Shown: positions 1-5,654, numbered from the stretch's first letter. The stretch: 5,654 nt of DNA from an uncultured Clostridium sp. (GCA_900553125.1 USCB01000041.1:1-5654), one strand, 5' to 3'. The notes: generated from the sequence alone by a model not told the origin. A program made the numbers and translations.

Positions 1-67
1 TATTTCTCGGCTTTTAGCCAGGTACATGAAGAAAGGCTCGTACGTTTTGCGACGTACGAGCCTTTTT
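1..67 (+). mobile_element. Possible right end of an inserted element (IS200/IS605 or TnpB type)
   Basis: These bases are about half G+C, whereas the sequence to their right is below 20% G+C, and the change falls inside the VirB4-like reading frame. Read on the plus strand there is a small hairpin (CGGC/GCC around position 12), then a GGTACATGAAGAA stretch, then a perfect 14-bp hairpin close to the boundary. A subterminal hairpin with a GGTAC..TGAAGAA lead-in resembles, from memory, right ends of IS200/IS605-family elements, where this region also forms the scaffold of the TnpB guide RNA. No transposase is visible, so the family is an inference. Other explanations are the tail and terminator of a different plus-strand gene, or a rearrangement junction. 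Confidence 0.35.
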
Positions 68-1501
68 ATTTTTTCTATTTATTTTAATTTTGTCCCAAAA
101 TAATTCTGTAAATAAATACATTCCATATTTTAAATTTTCCTCACCTAATTCATATACATCTGCAATAATTAATTTATTATTTAATTCTATATTTGTATAA
201 TTATTAAAAAAATTTAAAGACCCTTTTATAAATGGAATTAATTTAATACTAAATTTTTTTGTTTTTTCATCATTTTTTAAAATATCATAAAATTCTTCTA
301 AAATTGGCATATCAAAACTTGATTTAAATTTTTTAGAAATAATATTATTTTTGTTTTCAATAAATAAACTTTCATCATCGAAATTAATATTTTTTGAATT
401 ATATAATTTAATTATTTTATCCTCTAAAATTGCTTTTTCTTCTTCATCTAATTCCCCAAAAATTAAATTAAAAAATCCAATTAATTTTGCAATTTTAGTA
501 GCCAAATATCCTTTTTCTCCATCTTCTAACGATTCTTCTCTTATATCAAAAACATTTACAAAAGTATTTGAAGATGGTCCTATTTTTATCTCAGTTCCAT
601 TTAATTCTTTCGCTAAATTCACATATTCTCTTTCTGGGTCAATTACATATTGTTCAATTCCCATTAATCTATATCTTAAAATTAATAATTTTGTATAAAA
701 AGATTTTCCAGCACCTGATGTTCCAAAAATACACATATTTGCATTTCTATATTTTTCTGTATTATATCTATCTACAAAAATTAAAGAATTATTATAAATA
801 TTTTTTCCAATAAAAATACCTTCTTCATCAAAAATACTTGATGTAATAAAAGGATATGTTGAAATTAAACCACTTGTTAAAACATTTCTTCTTGCCGAAT
901 TTTTAATATCAACATCATTTTCCGCCATTGGCAAACAACTCCTAAAAACCTGCTCTTCCCTAAAGTTTGCTCTTCTTGTTTGCATTCCTTTACTTTGCAT
1001 TAAACCTTCAATATTGTTTAAATAAAAATTTAAATCTTTAAGATTGTCTGCAAACACATTCACATAAATATATAAAAAATACAAATCTTCATTATTTACC
1101 TGCATCTCTTTTCTTATATATTTTGCATCATTATAAGTATAAATTGCAATATCAATATCTTCCCTGTTTTTATTTTTATCATTAATATCCACACCAACAT
1201 TTCCAATATGATATGTTAAATCTTTTATTGTTTTATATTGGTCTTGCTTTTCATAAAAAATAGAAATATTCATATTAATATTTGTATCTAAAAGAGTTTT
1301 TAATAAAATATCATTTTGTTCTCTATAATAATTTACAACAATTAATCCACTAAAAAATAAATTATCAATTTCTAAATATTTTGGATTTTTAATATTAATA
1401 TAACTTGGAGCAATTTCATCTTTAATATTTACACTCCCATCTAAAAAACTAATTTCCTTTTTTTCAATTTCTTTATTAAATAAATTTTTTATAATTTTCA
1501 C
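14..1501 (-). CDS. VirB4-like conjugation/type IV secretion ATPase, 3' truncated
   Basis: A VirB4/TraC-type ATPase energises assembly of type IV secretion machines and acts on the inner face of the membrane. The 495-residue product has a mixed N-terminal domain (about 30-200), the RNxLTSGLISTYPF-like lead-in at 205-217, and Walker A GTSGAGKS at 260-267, followed by the YVIDPEREY segment (285-293) typical of this family. The stretch KLIIADVYELGEENLKYGMYLF (443-464) precedes the place where family members carry Walker B (hydrophobics then DE) and the rest of the motor, usually to about 600 residues. Here the frame instead runs NRKNKK and then about 15 unrelated residues encoded by the G+C-rich hairpin segment before stopping, so Walker B is absent and the ATPase should be inactive as encoded. 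The start is GTG, 4 bases after the stop of the upstream gene. The only purine-rich site (GAGGTG) overlaps that GTG, so translation probably depends on coupling. Family assignment is strong; the functional state is inferred to be broken. Confidence 0.88.
   Translation of the reverse strand: MKIIKNLFNKEIEKKEISFLDGSVNIKDEIAPSYINIKNPKYLEIDNLFFSGLIVVNYYREQNDILLKTLLDTNINMNISIFYEKQDQYKTIKDLTYHIGNVGVDINDKNKNREDIDIAIYTYNDAKYIRKEMQVNNEDLYFLYIYVNVFADNLKDLNFYLNNIEGLMQSKGMQTRRANFREEQVFRSCLPMAENDVDIKNSARRNVLTSGLISTYPFITSSIFDEEGIFIGKNIYNNSLIFVDRYNTEKYRNANMCIFGTSGAGKSFYTKLLILRYRLMGIEQYVIDPEREYVNLAKELNGTEIKIGPSSNTFVNVFDIREESLEDGEKGYLATKIAKLIGFFNLIFGELDEEEKAILEDKIIKLYNSKNINFDDESLFIENKNNIISKKFKSSFDMPILEEFYDILKNDEKTKKFSIKLIPFIKGSLNFFNNYTNIELNNKLIIADVYELGEENLKYGMYLFTELFWDKIKINRKNKKARTSQNVRAFLHVPG
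32..72 (+). terminator. Perfect 14-bp hairpin with T-run, terminator-like
   Basis: AAAGGCTCGTACGT (32-45) pairs exactly with ACGTACGAGCCTTT (52-65) around the loop TTTGCG. On the plus strand it is followed by TT, A and a T-rich run, which is the form of an intrinsic terminator for transcription arriving from the left. Because the arms begin with AAA and end with TTT it could also stop minus-strand transcripts, although the T-run there is short. It also encodes residues of the altered tail of the VirB4-like protein, so it cannot be native to that gene. It may instead be the terminal hairpin of an inserted element. Confidence 0.7.
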
Positions 1502-1505
1502 CTCA

Positions 1506-2060
1506 CTAATTTAAAAAAATTCTAGAATTAAAAAATAAATTAAATAATTCTTTTACTTCACTTTTAGAACTAATTTCTTGAACAATATTTCCACACCTAA
1601 ATAAACATTCTTTTATTTTAAAATATTTTTCATTCAAATTTTGAAAAATATTATTTTCATTTTGATTTTTTTCATCTTCTGAAATAATTATATAAAAATT
1701 TTTACTCGATGAATTTTTTATAGAATTAAATTTTTGAATAAATTCAAAATAATCATCTGCAATTTCATTTAAATTTTTTTTATTTTCTATTTCTAAATTA
1801 TTTTTAATAATTTGAATATTTTTATCTAAATTTTCATTACTACTCTGAATTAAAATTTGAATATTAAAATTACAAGTTTTTAAAAAAATTTTGTAAGAAT
1901 TTAAAATTGCATCTTTTTCTAAATTAGACTTTAAACTAAAATTAATTGGACTTACTTTCATAATCTTAACAAATTTACTATTTTTTAATTTTACAATTCC
2001 ATTATCAAAAATCTTGTCTATTAAAATCCAATCTTGTGTTGTTTCAAATTTTTCTTTCAT
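1506..2060 (-). CDS. TraC/VirB4 N-terminal-domain-like protein of a type IV secretion locus
   Basis: This 184-residue soluble protein has no signal peptide or membrane segment. Its opening TTQDWILIDKIFDNGIVKLKN, then VKIMKVSPINFSLKSNLEKDAI and NIQILIQSS (about residues 7-74) match the pattern I know from small proteins encoded just before VirB4 in Gram-positive and related secretion loci, which correspond to the N-terminal domain of longer VirB4/TraC proteins. A charged helical stretch (about 77-118) is followed by the beta strand FYIIISEDE and a C-terminal ELFNLFFN helix. It presumably joins the VirB4-like ATPase at the secretion complex. An upstream in-frame ATG at 2079-2081 is rejected because it lies at the promoter -10 box. 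The chosen ATG (2058-2060) has AGGAGGG four bases away. The stop lies 4 bases before the ATPase start, so the two genes form an operon. The usual PrgI-like membrane partner is absent upstream. The role is inferred from resemblance and neighbourhood. Confidence 0.7.
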   Translation of the reverse strand: MKEKFETTQDWILIDKIFDNGIVKLKNSKFVKIMKVSPINFSLKSNLEKDAILNSYKIFLKTCNFNIQILIQSSNENLDKNIQIIKNNLEIENKKNLNEIADDYFEFIQKFNSIKNSSSKNFYIIISEDEKNQNENNIFQNLNEKYFKIKECLFRCGNIVQEISSKSEVKELFNLFFNSRIFLN

Positions 2061-2063
2061 CTT

Positions 2064-2070
2064 CCCTCCT
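2064..2070 (-). promoter_or_regulatory. Ribosome binding site that sets the start of the 184-residue gene
   Basis: AGGAGGG reads on the minus strand directly before GAAG-like spacing and ATG at 2058-2060. It decides between two in-frame ATGs: the upper one (2079-2081) has no binding site and sits on the -10 box. The predicted leader of the messenger is only about 13 bases, nearly all taken up by this site. Confidence 0.75.
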
Positions 2071-2079
2071 TCTTTCAAC

Positions 2080-2107
2080 ATTATATTACAAAATCCTCAA
2101 AAGTCAA
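2080..2107 (-). promoter_or_regulatory. Sigma-A-type promoter of the secretion operon
   Basis: On the minus strand TTGACT (2107-2102) and a perfect TATAAT (2085-2080) are separated by 16 bases. Transcription would begin near 2073, giving a leader of about 13 bases before the ATG at 2060. The five-of-six match at -35, the exact -10 and the nearby ribosome site make this the best promoter in the gap. It drives the 184-residue gene and the VirB4-like ATPase. The gyrB hairpin and more than 400 non-coding bases separate it from the gyrB transcript. Confidence 0.75.
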
Positions 2108-2116
2108 GAAAAATCG

Positions 2117-2135
2117 TTCGACAAACTTCGACAAA
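2117..2135 (-). promoter_or_regulatory. Tandem Spo0A-type boxes (two TTTGTCGAA, 10 bp apart)
   Basis: On the minus strand TTTGTCGAA occurs at 2135-2127 and again at 2125-2117, giving two identical 9-mers in direct repeat at exactly one helical turn. The core TGTCGAA is the established Spo0A (0A) box of Bacillus and Clostridium, and the flanking TTT fits its extended consensus. Relative to the predicted start of transcription at about 2073 the boxes are centred near -48 and -58, just upstream of the -35 box, a position suited to activation. Spo0A control is inferred from the motif; whether this organism has Spo0A cannot be seen here. Confidence 0.6.
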
Positions 2136-2136
2136 G

Positions 2137-2157
2137 CAAAAATTTTAAAAATTTTTG
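2137..2157. repeat. 21-bp A+T palindrome beside the Spo0A-type boxes
   Basis: CAAAAATTTT (2137-2146) and AAAATTTTTG (2148-2157) are perfect inverted copies around a single A. It begins one base beyond the tandem boxes and would lie at about -64 to -84 of the secretion promoter. Its phased A- and T-tracts could bend DNA, act as an UP-like element, or bind a dimeric regulator. Runs of A and T arise easily in such a genome, but the flanking C and G keep the symmetry. Confidence 0.45.
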
Positions 2158-2189
2158 AATAAAAAAAACAAATCTGCACACAATATAAT

Positions 2190-2604
2190 CAGTAAGGTTA
2201 ATAACAGTTGTTCCAAGAGGATTATTAGATTAAATATATATTAGTTTAATAATTTTCGGGCAAAGATGTATACTAGTTTAAAAATTTAGATTAATATATG
2301 TCGGCGATAAAAATATATTATTTGTAGGCAAGCTATACAAACTATGGTTACAATATAGGTAATATATTCGAGATAAGATTATTTTTATATTTCTTAATGG
2401 TTTTCACTAGTCCTACCGGGACGAACAAAGTTATTAAAAGTGTATTCTTAGTCGAGCAACTGATTATCCAATTTGATTCATAGCTTATTTATATAGCAAT
2501 ATATATTAGGTTAGAAAATTAGGTTTGATAGTTTTAGCAGAAAATTGTTATTAGCTTTACTTGAGGGTAAATTAAGCATATCGCACTTACGCGATATGCT
2601 TTTT
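2190..2604 (+). ncRNA. Candidate structured RNA of unknown family
   Basis: A TATAAT box at 2184-2189 (without a good -35) could start a plus-strand transcript near 2195, and the hairpin with T-run at 2574-2604 could end it. Between them lie small hairpins: TAATATAT/ATATATTA (2292-2299 with 2313-2320) presenting GTCGGCGATAAAA in the loop, CTATA/TATAG (2333-2337 with 2354-2358) with an inner AAC/GTT, and GTCC/GGAC (2410-2413 with 2419-2422). Possible long-range pairings join GGATTATTAG (2219-2228) with CTGATTATCC (2460-2469), or CAGTTG (2205-2210) with CAACTG (2457-2462); these two compete. The signature sequences of RNase P RNA, tmRNA, and SRP RNA are absent, and nothing resembles 6S RNA as far as I can judge. 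The call rests on base composition, hairpins and the terminator only. Confidence 0.25.
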
Positions 2605-2608
2605 ACCC
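2565..2608. terminator. gyrB terminator hairpin, with its T-run on the plus strand
   Basis: AAGCATATCGC (2574-2584) pairs perfectly with GCGATATGCTT (2591-2601) around the loop ACTTAC. The stem extends by GGGTAAA (2565-2571) with TTTACCC (2602-2608) after a two-base bulge. On the minus strand the extended stem begins 5 bases after the gyrB stop codon, so it is the natural end of that transcript, although only a weak T-rich stretch (TTAATTT) follows the inner stem. On the plus strand the inner stem is followed at once by TTTTT, the better terminator form, so it may serve transcripts from both sides. Confidence 0.75.
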
Positions 2609-2613
2609 ATTTA

Positions 2614-4542
2614 TTAAACATCCAAATTAGTAACCTTACTTGCATTTTCCTCAATAAACTGTTTTCTAGGAGCAACTTCATCTCCCATAAGAATAGAAAA
2701 AGTTTCATCAGCTTTAATTGCATCATCCATAGTAACCTTAATCAAAGTTCTTGTTTCAGGATTCATTGTAGTTTCCCACAACTGTTCAGGGTTCATCTCA
2801 CCAAGACCTTTGTACCTTTGAAGTCCAAGTTGGTCTCTAGAAATTCCTTTTTCTTCCAAAGTTTTATAAGCCTTTTCCAAATCTTCATCAGTATAACAGT
2901 AAACATCTTCCATACCTTTTTTTGACAATTTATATAAAGGTGGTTGAGCCAAATAAACATTACCATTATCAATTAAAGGTCTCATATATCTAAAGAAAAA
3001 TGTTAATAATAAAGTTCTAATATGTGCACCATCAACATCGGCATCAGCCATTATTATAATTTTTCCATATCTGATTTTTGTAACATCAAACTCTGGACCG
3101 ATACCTGCACCAATTGCAATGATAACAGGGTTTAATTTATCATTTCCATAAATCTTATCAGCCCTTGCTTTTTCAACATTAAGCATTTTTCCCCATAAAG
3201 GTAAAATTGCTTGATATCTTCTATCTCTACCTTGTTTTGCACTACCACCTGCTGAATCTCCCTCGACTATGTAAACTTCACATTCTTCAGAAACTTTGCT
3301 ACTGCAATCTGCTAGTTTTCCCGGTAATGTTGTTGTTTCCAGCGCTGACTTTCTTCTTACTAGTTCCCTAGCTTTTCTAGCTGCTTCCCTAGCTCTTGAA
3401 GCACTCATACATTTTTCAAGTATAGCTTTTGCAACAGATGGATTTTCTTCTAAAAAGTTTGATAAAGCTTCATTTACCATACTCATTACAACACCTGTAA
3501 CTTCACTGTTTCCAAGTTTTGTCTTAGTTTGTCCTTCAAATTGTGCTTCTTTTACTTTAACAGAAATTACAGCAGTAATTCCCTCTCTTATATCTTCTCC
3601 TTGTAAATTAGATTCTTTTTCTTTCAAAATATTATGACTTCTTGCATAGTCATTAAATACTTTTGTTAAAGAACGCTTAAATCCCTCTAAATGAGTTCCA
3701 CCTTCAACAGTATTTATATTATTTGCAAATGTATAAATATTTTCAGAATAACTTGTTGTGTATTGAATTGCGATTTCTACCGGAACTTCTCCATCTTTTT
3801 CAATATATATTGGTTTTGCGTTTATTTTTTCTTTGTTTTTATTTAAATATTCAACAAATGAAATTAATCCACCCTCAAAACAAAATTCCGATCTTTTTGG
3901 TTCTTCTCCTCTTTGATCTTCAATATTAATTTTTAAACCTTTTGTTAAAAAGGCAATTTCCCTAAATCTTGTTTCTAATGTATTAAAATTATATTCTGTT
4001 GTTTCAAAAATTGTATTATCAGCTAAAAATCTAACTTTTGTTCCAGTTTCAGTTGTTTCCCCAATTTTTTTGATTGGCTGAACAGTTTTTCCTCTTTCGA
4101 ATTTCATTGTATAAATTCCGCCATCTCTTTTAACCGTCACTTCTGTCCATTCAGATAAAGCATTAACAACAGATGCTCCAACACCATGAAGTCCTCCAGC
4201 GACTTTGTATCCACTATCTCCACCAAATTTTCCTCCAGCATGAAGAACTGTATAAACAGTTTCTAATGTAGAAAGTTTTGTTTTTGGATGTATTTCTACT
4301 GGTATTCCTCTACCATTATCTGTTACGCATATTATATTTCCTTTTTCAATTACAATATCTATTTCTGTACAATATCCAGCTAATGCTTCATCAACACAGT
4401 TATCTACAATTTCATATACTAAATGATGAAGACCTCTAACTGATGTACTACCAATATACATACCTGGTCTTTTTCTTACGGGTTCAAGCCCTTCAAGAAC
4501 TTGTATTTGCTCCGCCCCATATTCGTGTTCATATTTTTCCAT
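2614..4542 (-). CDS. gyrB: DNA gyrase subunit B
   Basis: GyrB is the ATPase half of DNA gyrase (A2B2), which introduces negative supercoils into DNA using ATP. The 642-residue product is full length for Firmicutes. The GHKL ATPase domain shows EIVDNCVDEA (44-53, catalytic Glu44 and Mg-binding Asn48), TDNGRGIPV (74-82), the ATP-lid region GGKFGG..YKVAGGLHGVG (103-122) and TGTKV (166-170). The transducer domain carries the QTK loop (338-340). The TOPRIM domain has EGDSAGG (428-434) and the metal-binding DADVD (500-504), and the tail has QRYKGLGEMNPEQLW. The ILPLWGKMLNVEKAR wording, with Trp where Bacillus and E. coli have Arg or Lys, is one I recall from Clostridia rather than a defect. The ATG start has AAGGA seven bases upstream. 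Position next to recF favours gyrB over the paralogue parE. gyrA does not follow. Confidence 0.97.
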   Translation of the reverse strand: MEKYEHEYGAEQIQVLEGLEPVRKRPGMYIGSTSVRGLHHLVYEIVDNCVDEALAGYCTEIDIVIEKGNIICVTDNGRGIPVEIHPKTKLSTLETVYTVLHAGGKFGGDSGYKVAGGLHGVGASVVNALSEWTEVTVKRDGGIYTMKFERGKTVQPIKKIGETTETGTKVRFLADNTIFETTEYNFNTLETRFREIAFLTKGLKINIEDQRGEEPKRSEFCFEGGLISFVEYLNKNKEKINAKPIYIEKDGEVPVEIAIQYTTSYSENIYTFANNINTVEGGTHLEGFKRSLTKVFNDYARSHNILKEKESNLQGEDIREGITAVISVKVKEAQFEGQTKTKLGNSEVTGVVMSMVNEALSNFLEENPSVAKAILEKCMSASRAREAARKARELVRRKSALETTTLPGKLADCSSKVSEECEVYIVEGDSAGGSAKQGRDRRYQAILPLWGKMLNVEKARADKIYGNDKLNPVIIAIGAGIGPEFDVTKIRYGKIIIMADADVDGAHIRTLLLTFFFRYMRPLIDNGNVYLAQPPLYKLSKKGMEDVYCYTDEDLEKAYKTLEEKGISRDQLGLQRYKGLGEMNPEQLWETTMNPETRTLIKVTMDDAIKADETFSILMGDEVAPRKQFIEENASKVTNLDV

Positions 4543-4581
4543 TATTTTGTCCTTCCCTTCTTCGATATAATTACATTATAT

Positions 4582-4610
4582 ATAATAATTGTAATTTTAA
4601 AATTTGTCAA
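4582..4610 (-). promoter_or_regulatory. Sigma-A promoter of gyrB
   Basis: On the minus strand a perfect TTGACA (4610-4605) is followed after 17 bases by TATTAT (4587-4582), one mismatch from the consensus. Transcription would start near 4575, about 33 bases before the gyrB ATG. The -35 box begins 9 bases after the recF stop codon, so gyrB can be expressed apart from recF, although read-through is also possible because no terminator lies between them. A second TATAAT at 4580-4575 has no -35 box at a suitable distance. Confidence 0.7.
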
Positions 4611-4618
4611 ATAATTTT

Positions 4619-5653
4619 TTACATTTTCTCAAATACTTGTCCATTATTAACATAGAAAATTTTACTATCTATGCCATCTAATAATAAATTATCTGTACAT
4701 GTAATAATTACCTGCGTATCTTTTATATTTTCCATAAAATTATTTCTTCTTTTTTCATCAAGTTCAGACATGAAATCATCTAATAATAAAATTGGATTTT
4801 CTCCAATTTCCTCCGCTATAACTTGTAATTCTGAAATTTTTAGAGATAATACAGCCGTTCTATGTTGACCTTGTGAACCATAAACATTTACTAAAATATC
4901 ATTTATAAAAATCTGAAAATCATCTCTATGAATTCCCCTTGTTGTATATCCTTTTATAATATCTAATTTTTTTCTTTCCTTCAAAAATTCTTTAAAATTA
5001 TTTTTATCTAAACAATCACTAATATATTCTATTTTTATTTCTTCCTTGTTTCCTGTAATATTTTTATGAATAATATTTATTTTTTCTTTTATTTTTTCAA
5101 TAAATTCATTTCTATAATTAGAAATAATATTTCCATATTTAATTAATTGTTCGTCCCATAATTCTAATAAATTTTCATTTGCATTTTCTAATTTTATTTT
5201 TTTTAAATAATTATTTCTTTCATCTAATGCTTTTTTATATAAATTAATAGCATACATATAATTAGGTTTTAATTGGCTTATCATAACATCTAAAAATTTT
5301 CTTCTATTTTGAGGTCCACCTTTTAAAATATTTATATCATCAGGTGTAAAAATTACAGTATTTATATTTCCTAATAAATCACTTAATTTTTTTATTTTAA
5401 TTTTATTAATATTTATATTTTTTTTATTTGAAATTCCAATTTCAATATTTCCATCTCTATCTGATTTATGAAAATCAATTTCTATTTTTGCATAATTTTC
5501 CCCAAATTTAATTAATTCACTATCTTTTGAACTTCTAAATGATTTACCTATACTAGCTAAAAATACAGATTCTATTATATTGGTTTTTCCTTGAGCATTT
5601 TCTCCATAAAAAATATTAATATTTTTATTTAAATAAATTTCCTGTAATTTATA
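4619..5653 (-). CDS. recF: RecF, DNA repair and replication protein (5' end outside window)
   Basis: RecF is an ABC-type ATPase that binds gapped DNA and, with RecO and RecR, helps load RecA for repair of stalled forks. The frame is open to the window edge: 344 residues are visible and roughly 20 N-terminal residues are missing against the usual 360-370. The visible part opens with YKLQEIYLNKNINIFYGENA, leading into Walker A GENAQGKTN (visible residues 17-25). The family motif FTPDDINILKGGPQNRRKFLD follows, then the ABC signature GSQGQHRTAVLSLKI and Walker B PILLLDDFMSELD with its D-loop, and finally TQVIITCTD. An internal ATG at 5284 is not the start, because Walker A and the FTPDD motif lie upstream in the same frame. 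It is followed after 76 bases by gyrB, the classical order near the origin. The gene is rich in Lys, Asn and Ile from A+T pressure. Confidence 0.96.
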   Translation of the reverse strand, partial: YKLQEIYLNKNINIFYGENAQGKTNIIESVFLASIGKSFRSSKDSELIKFGENYAKIEIDFHKSDRDGNIEIGISNKKNININKIKIKKLSDLLGNINTVIFTPDDINILKGGPQNRRKFLDVMISQLKPNYMYAINLYKKALDERNNYLKKIKLENANENLLELWDEQLIKYGNIISNYRNEFIEKIKEKINIIHKNITGNKEEIKIEYISDCLDKNNFKEFLKERKKLDIIKGYTTRGIHRDDFQIFINDILVNVYGSQGQHRTAVLSLKISELQVIAEEIGENPILLLDDFMSELDEKRRNNFMENIKDTQVIITCTDNLLLDGIDSKIFYVNNGQVFEKM

Positions 5654-5654
5654 A

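Larger units (their letters stand above)
2086..2613. other. Non-coding gap between gyrB and the secretion operon
   Basis: About 530 bases hold no open frame of useful length with a ribosome site on either strand. The end near 2086-2157 contains the promoter, Spo0A-type boxes and palindrome of the secretion operon. The end near 2565-2608 contains the gyrB hairpin. The middle is mostly A+T with short G+C-bearing islands (TCGGGC at 2256, GTCGGCG at 2300, GTCCTACCGGGAC at 2410, GTCGAGCAACTG at 2451), a pattern expected for structured RNA in such a genome. I see no tRNA, rRNA, CRISPR array, or recognisable remains of gyrA. Confidence 0.8.

Noticed and set aside
1..67. Group II intron 3' end as the source of the left hairpin
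   Set aside because: The segment lacks the AGC triad and the bulged hairpin of domain V; the arms are a perfect palindrome with a six-base loop, unlike domain V.
351..813. Two overlapping plus-strand open frames of 115 and 81 codons
   Set aside because: They lie antisense within the well-supported VirB4-like gene, lack convincing ribosome sites, and have low-complexity Phe/Leu/Ser-rich products typical of the reverse of Lys/Asn-rich genes.
2079..2081. Upstream ATG giving a 191-residue version of the TraC-like protein
   Set aside because: It overlaps the -10 box of the promoter and would lie before the predicted start of transcription; the ATG at 2058-2060 has the ribosome site.
2111..2136. 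LexA (SOS) operator in the CGAAC/GTTCG sequences
   Set aside because: The Gram-positive LexA operator needs GAAC-N4-GTTC. Here the repeats are direct, not inverted, and the spacing does not fit.
2464..2472. DnaA-box-like TTATCCAAT, suggesting an origin in the gap
   Set aside because: It matches only seven of nine positions of TTATCCACA, stands alone, and has no cluster or clear unwinding element. The recF-gyrB neighbourhood is near the origin but the origin itself usually flanks dnaA.
2190..2604. RNase P RNA, tmRNA or SRP RNA in the non-coding gap
   Set aside because: The GAGGAAA..TCC core of RNase P RNA, the GGATTCGAC and TTCGACTCC ends of tmRNA, and the GGAAG..AGCA core of SRP RNA are not present on either strand.
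2511..2925. Open frames on both strands overlapping the 3' end of gyrB (71 and 126 codons)
   Set aside because: They are shadows of gyrB in other frames, without recognisable motifs or start signals.
4619..5284. A separate 221-residue protein starting at the ATG at 5284
   Set aside because: The same frame continues upstream without a stop to the window edge and encodes the RecF Walker A and FTPDD motifs, so this ATG is internal.

Overview
The window reads as a piece of a very A+T-rich Firmicutes chromosome, most likely Clostridia. The evidence is the standard genetic code (tryptophan by TGG), AGGAGG-type ribosome binding sites, clear sigma-A promoters, and a GyrB with the ILPLWGKMLNVEKAR and TFFFRYMRPL wording that I associate with gut Clostridia. 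The species cannot be fixed from the sequence.

All four genes lie on the minus strand, so biological order runs from high to low coordinates. At the right edge is recF, missing its first codons beyond the window, then gyrB with its own promoter in the 76-base gap. This recF-gyrB pair is the usual arrangement close to the replication origin. gyrB ends at a strong hairpin. gyrA, the usual next gene, is not there.

Downstream of gyrB comes a gap of about 530 bases with no credible reading frame (2086-2613). It holds islands of G+C in an A+T background, several small hairpins, and at its gyrB end a hairpin whose T-run lies on the plus strand. This would fit a plus-strand structured RNA of about 400 bases, but I recognise no known RNA family. 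The other end of the gap holds a well-formed minus-strand promoter with two exact TTTGTCGAA sites set 10 bp apart, the classic form of tandem Spo0A boxes, and a 21-bp A+T palindrome beside them.

That promoter drives a two-gene unit of type IV secretion (conjugation) type: a 184-residue protein resembling a separately encoded VirB4/TraC N-terminal domain, then a VirB4-like ATPase. The ATPase keeps Walker A but is cut off just where Walker B should begin. The break coincides with a sudden change to about 50% G+C and a perfect 14-bp hairpin at the left edge. The best explanation is that another element, possibly of the IS200/IS605 or TnpB kind, has landed in the gene; its body would lie outside the window. 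The window thus joins core replication and repair genes to a damaged secretion locus with an apparent stationary-phase or sporulation switch.
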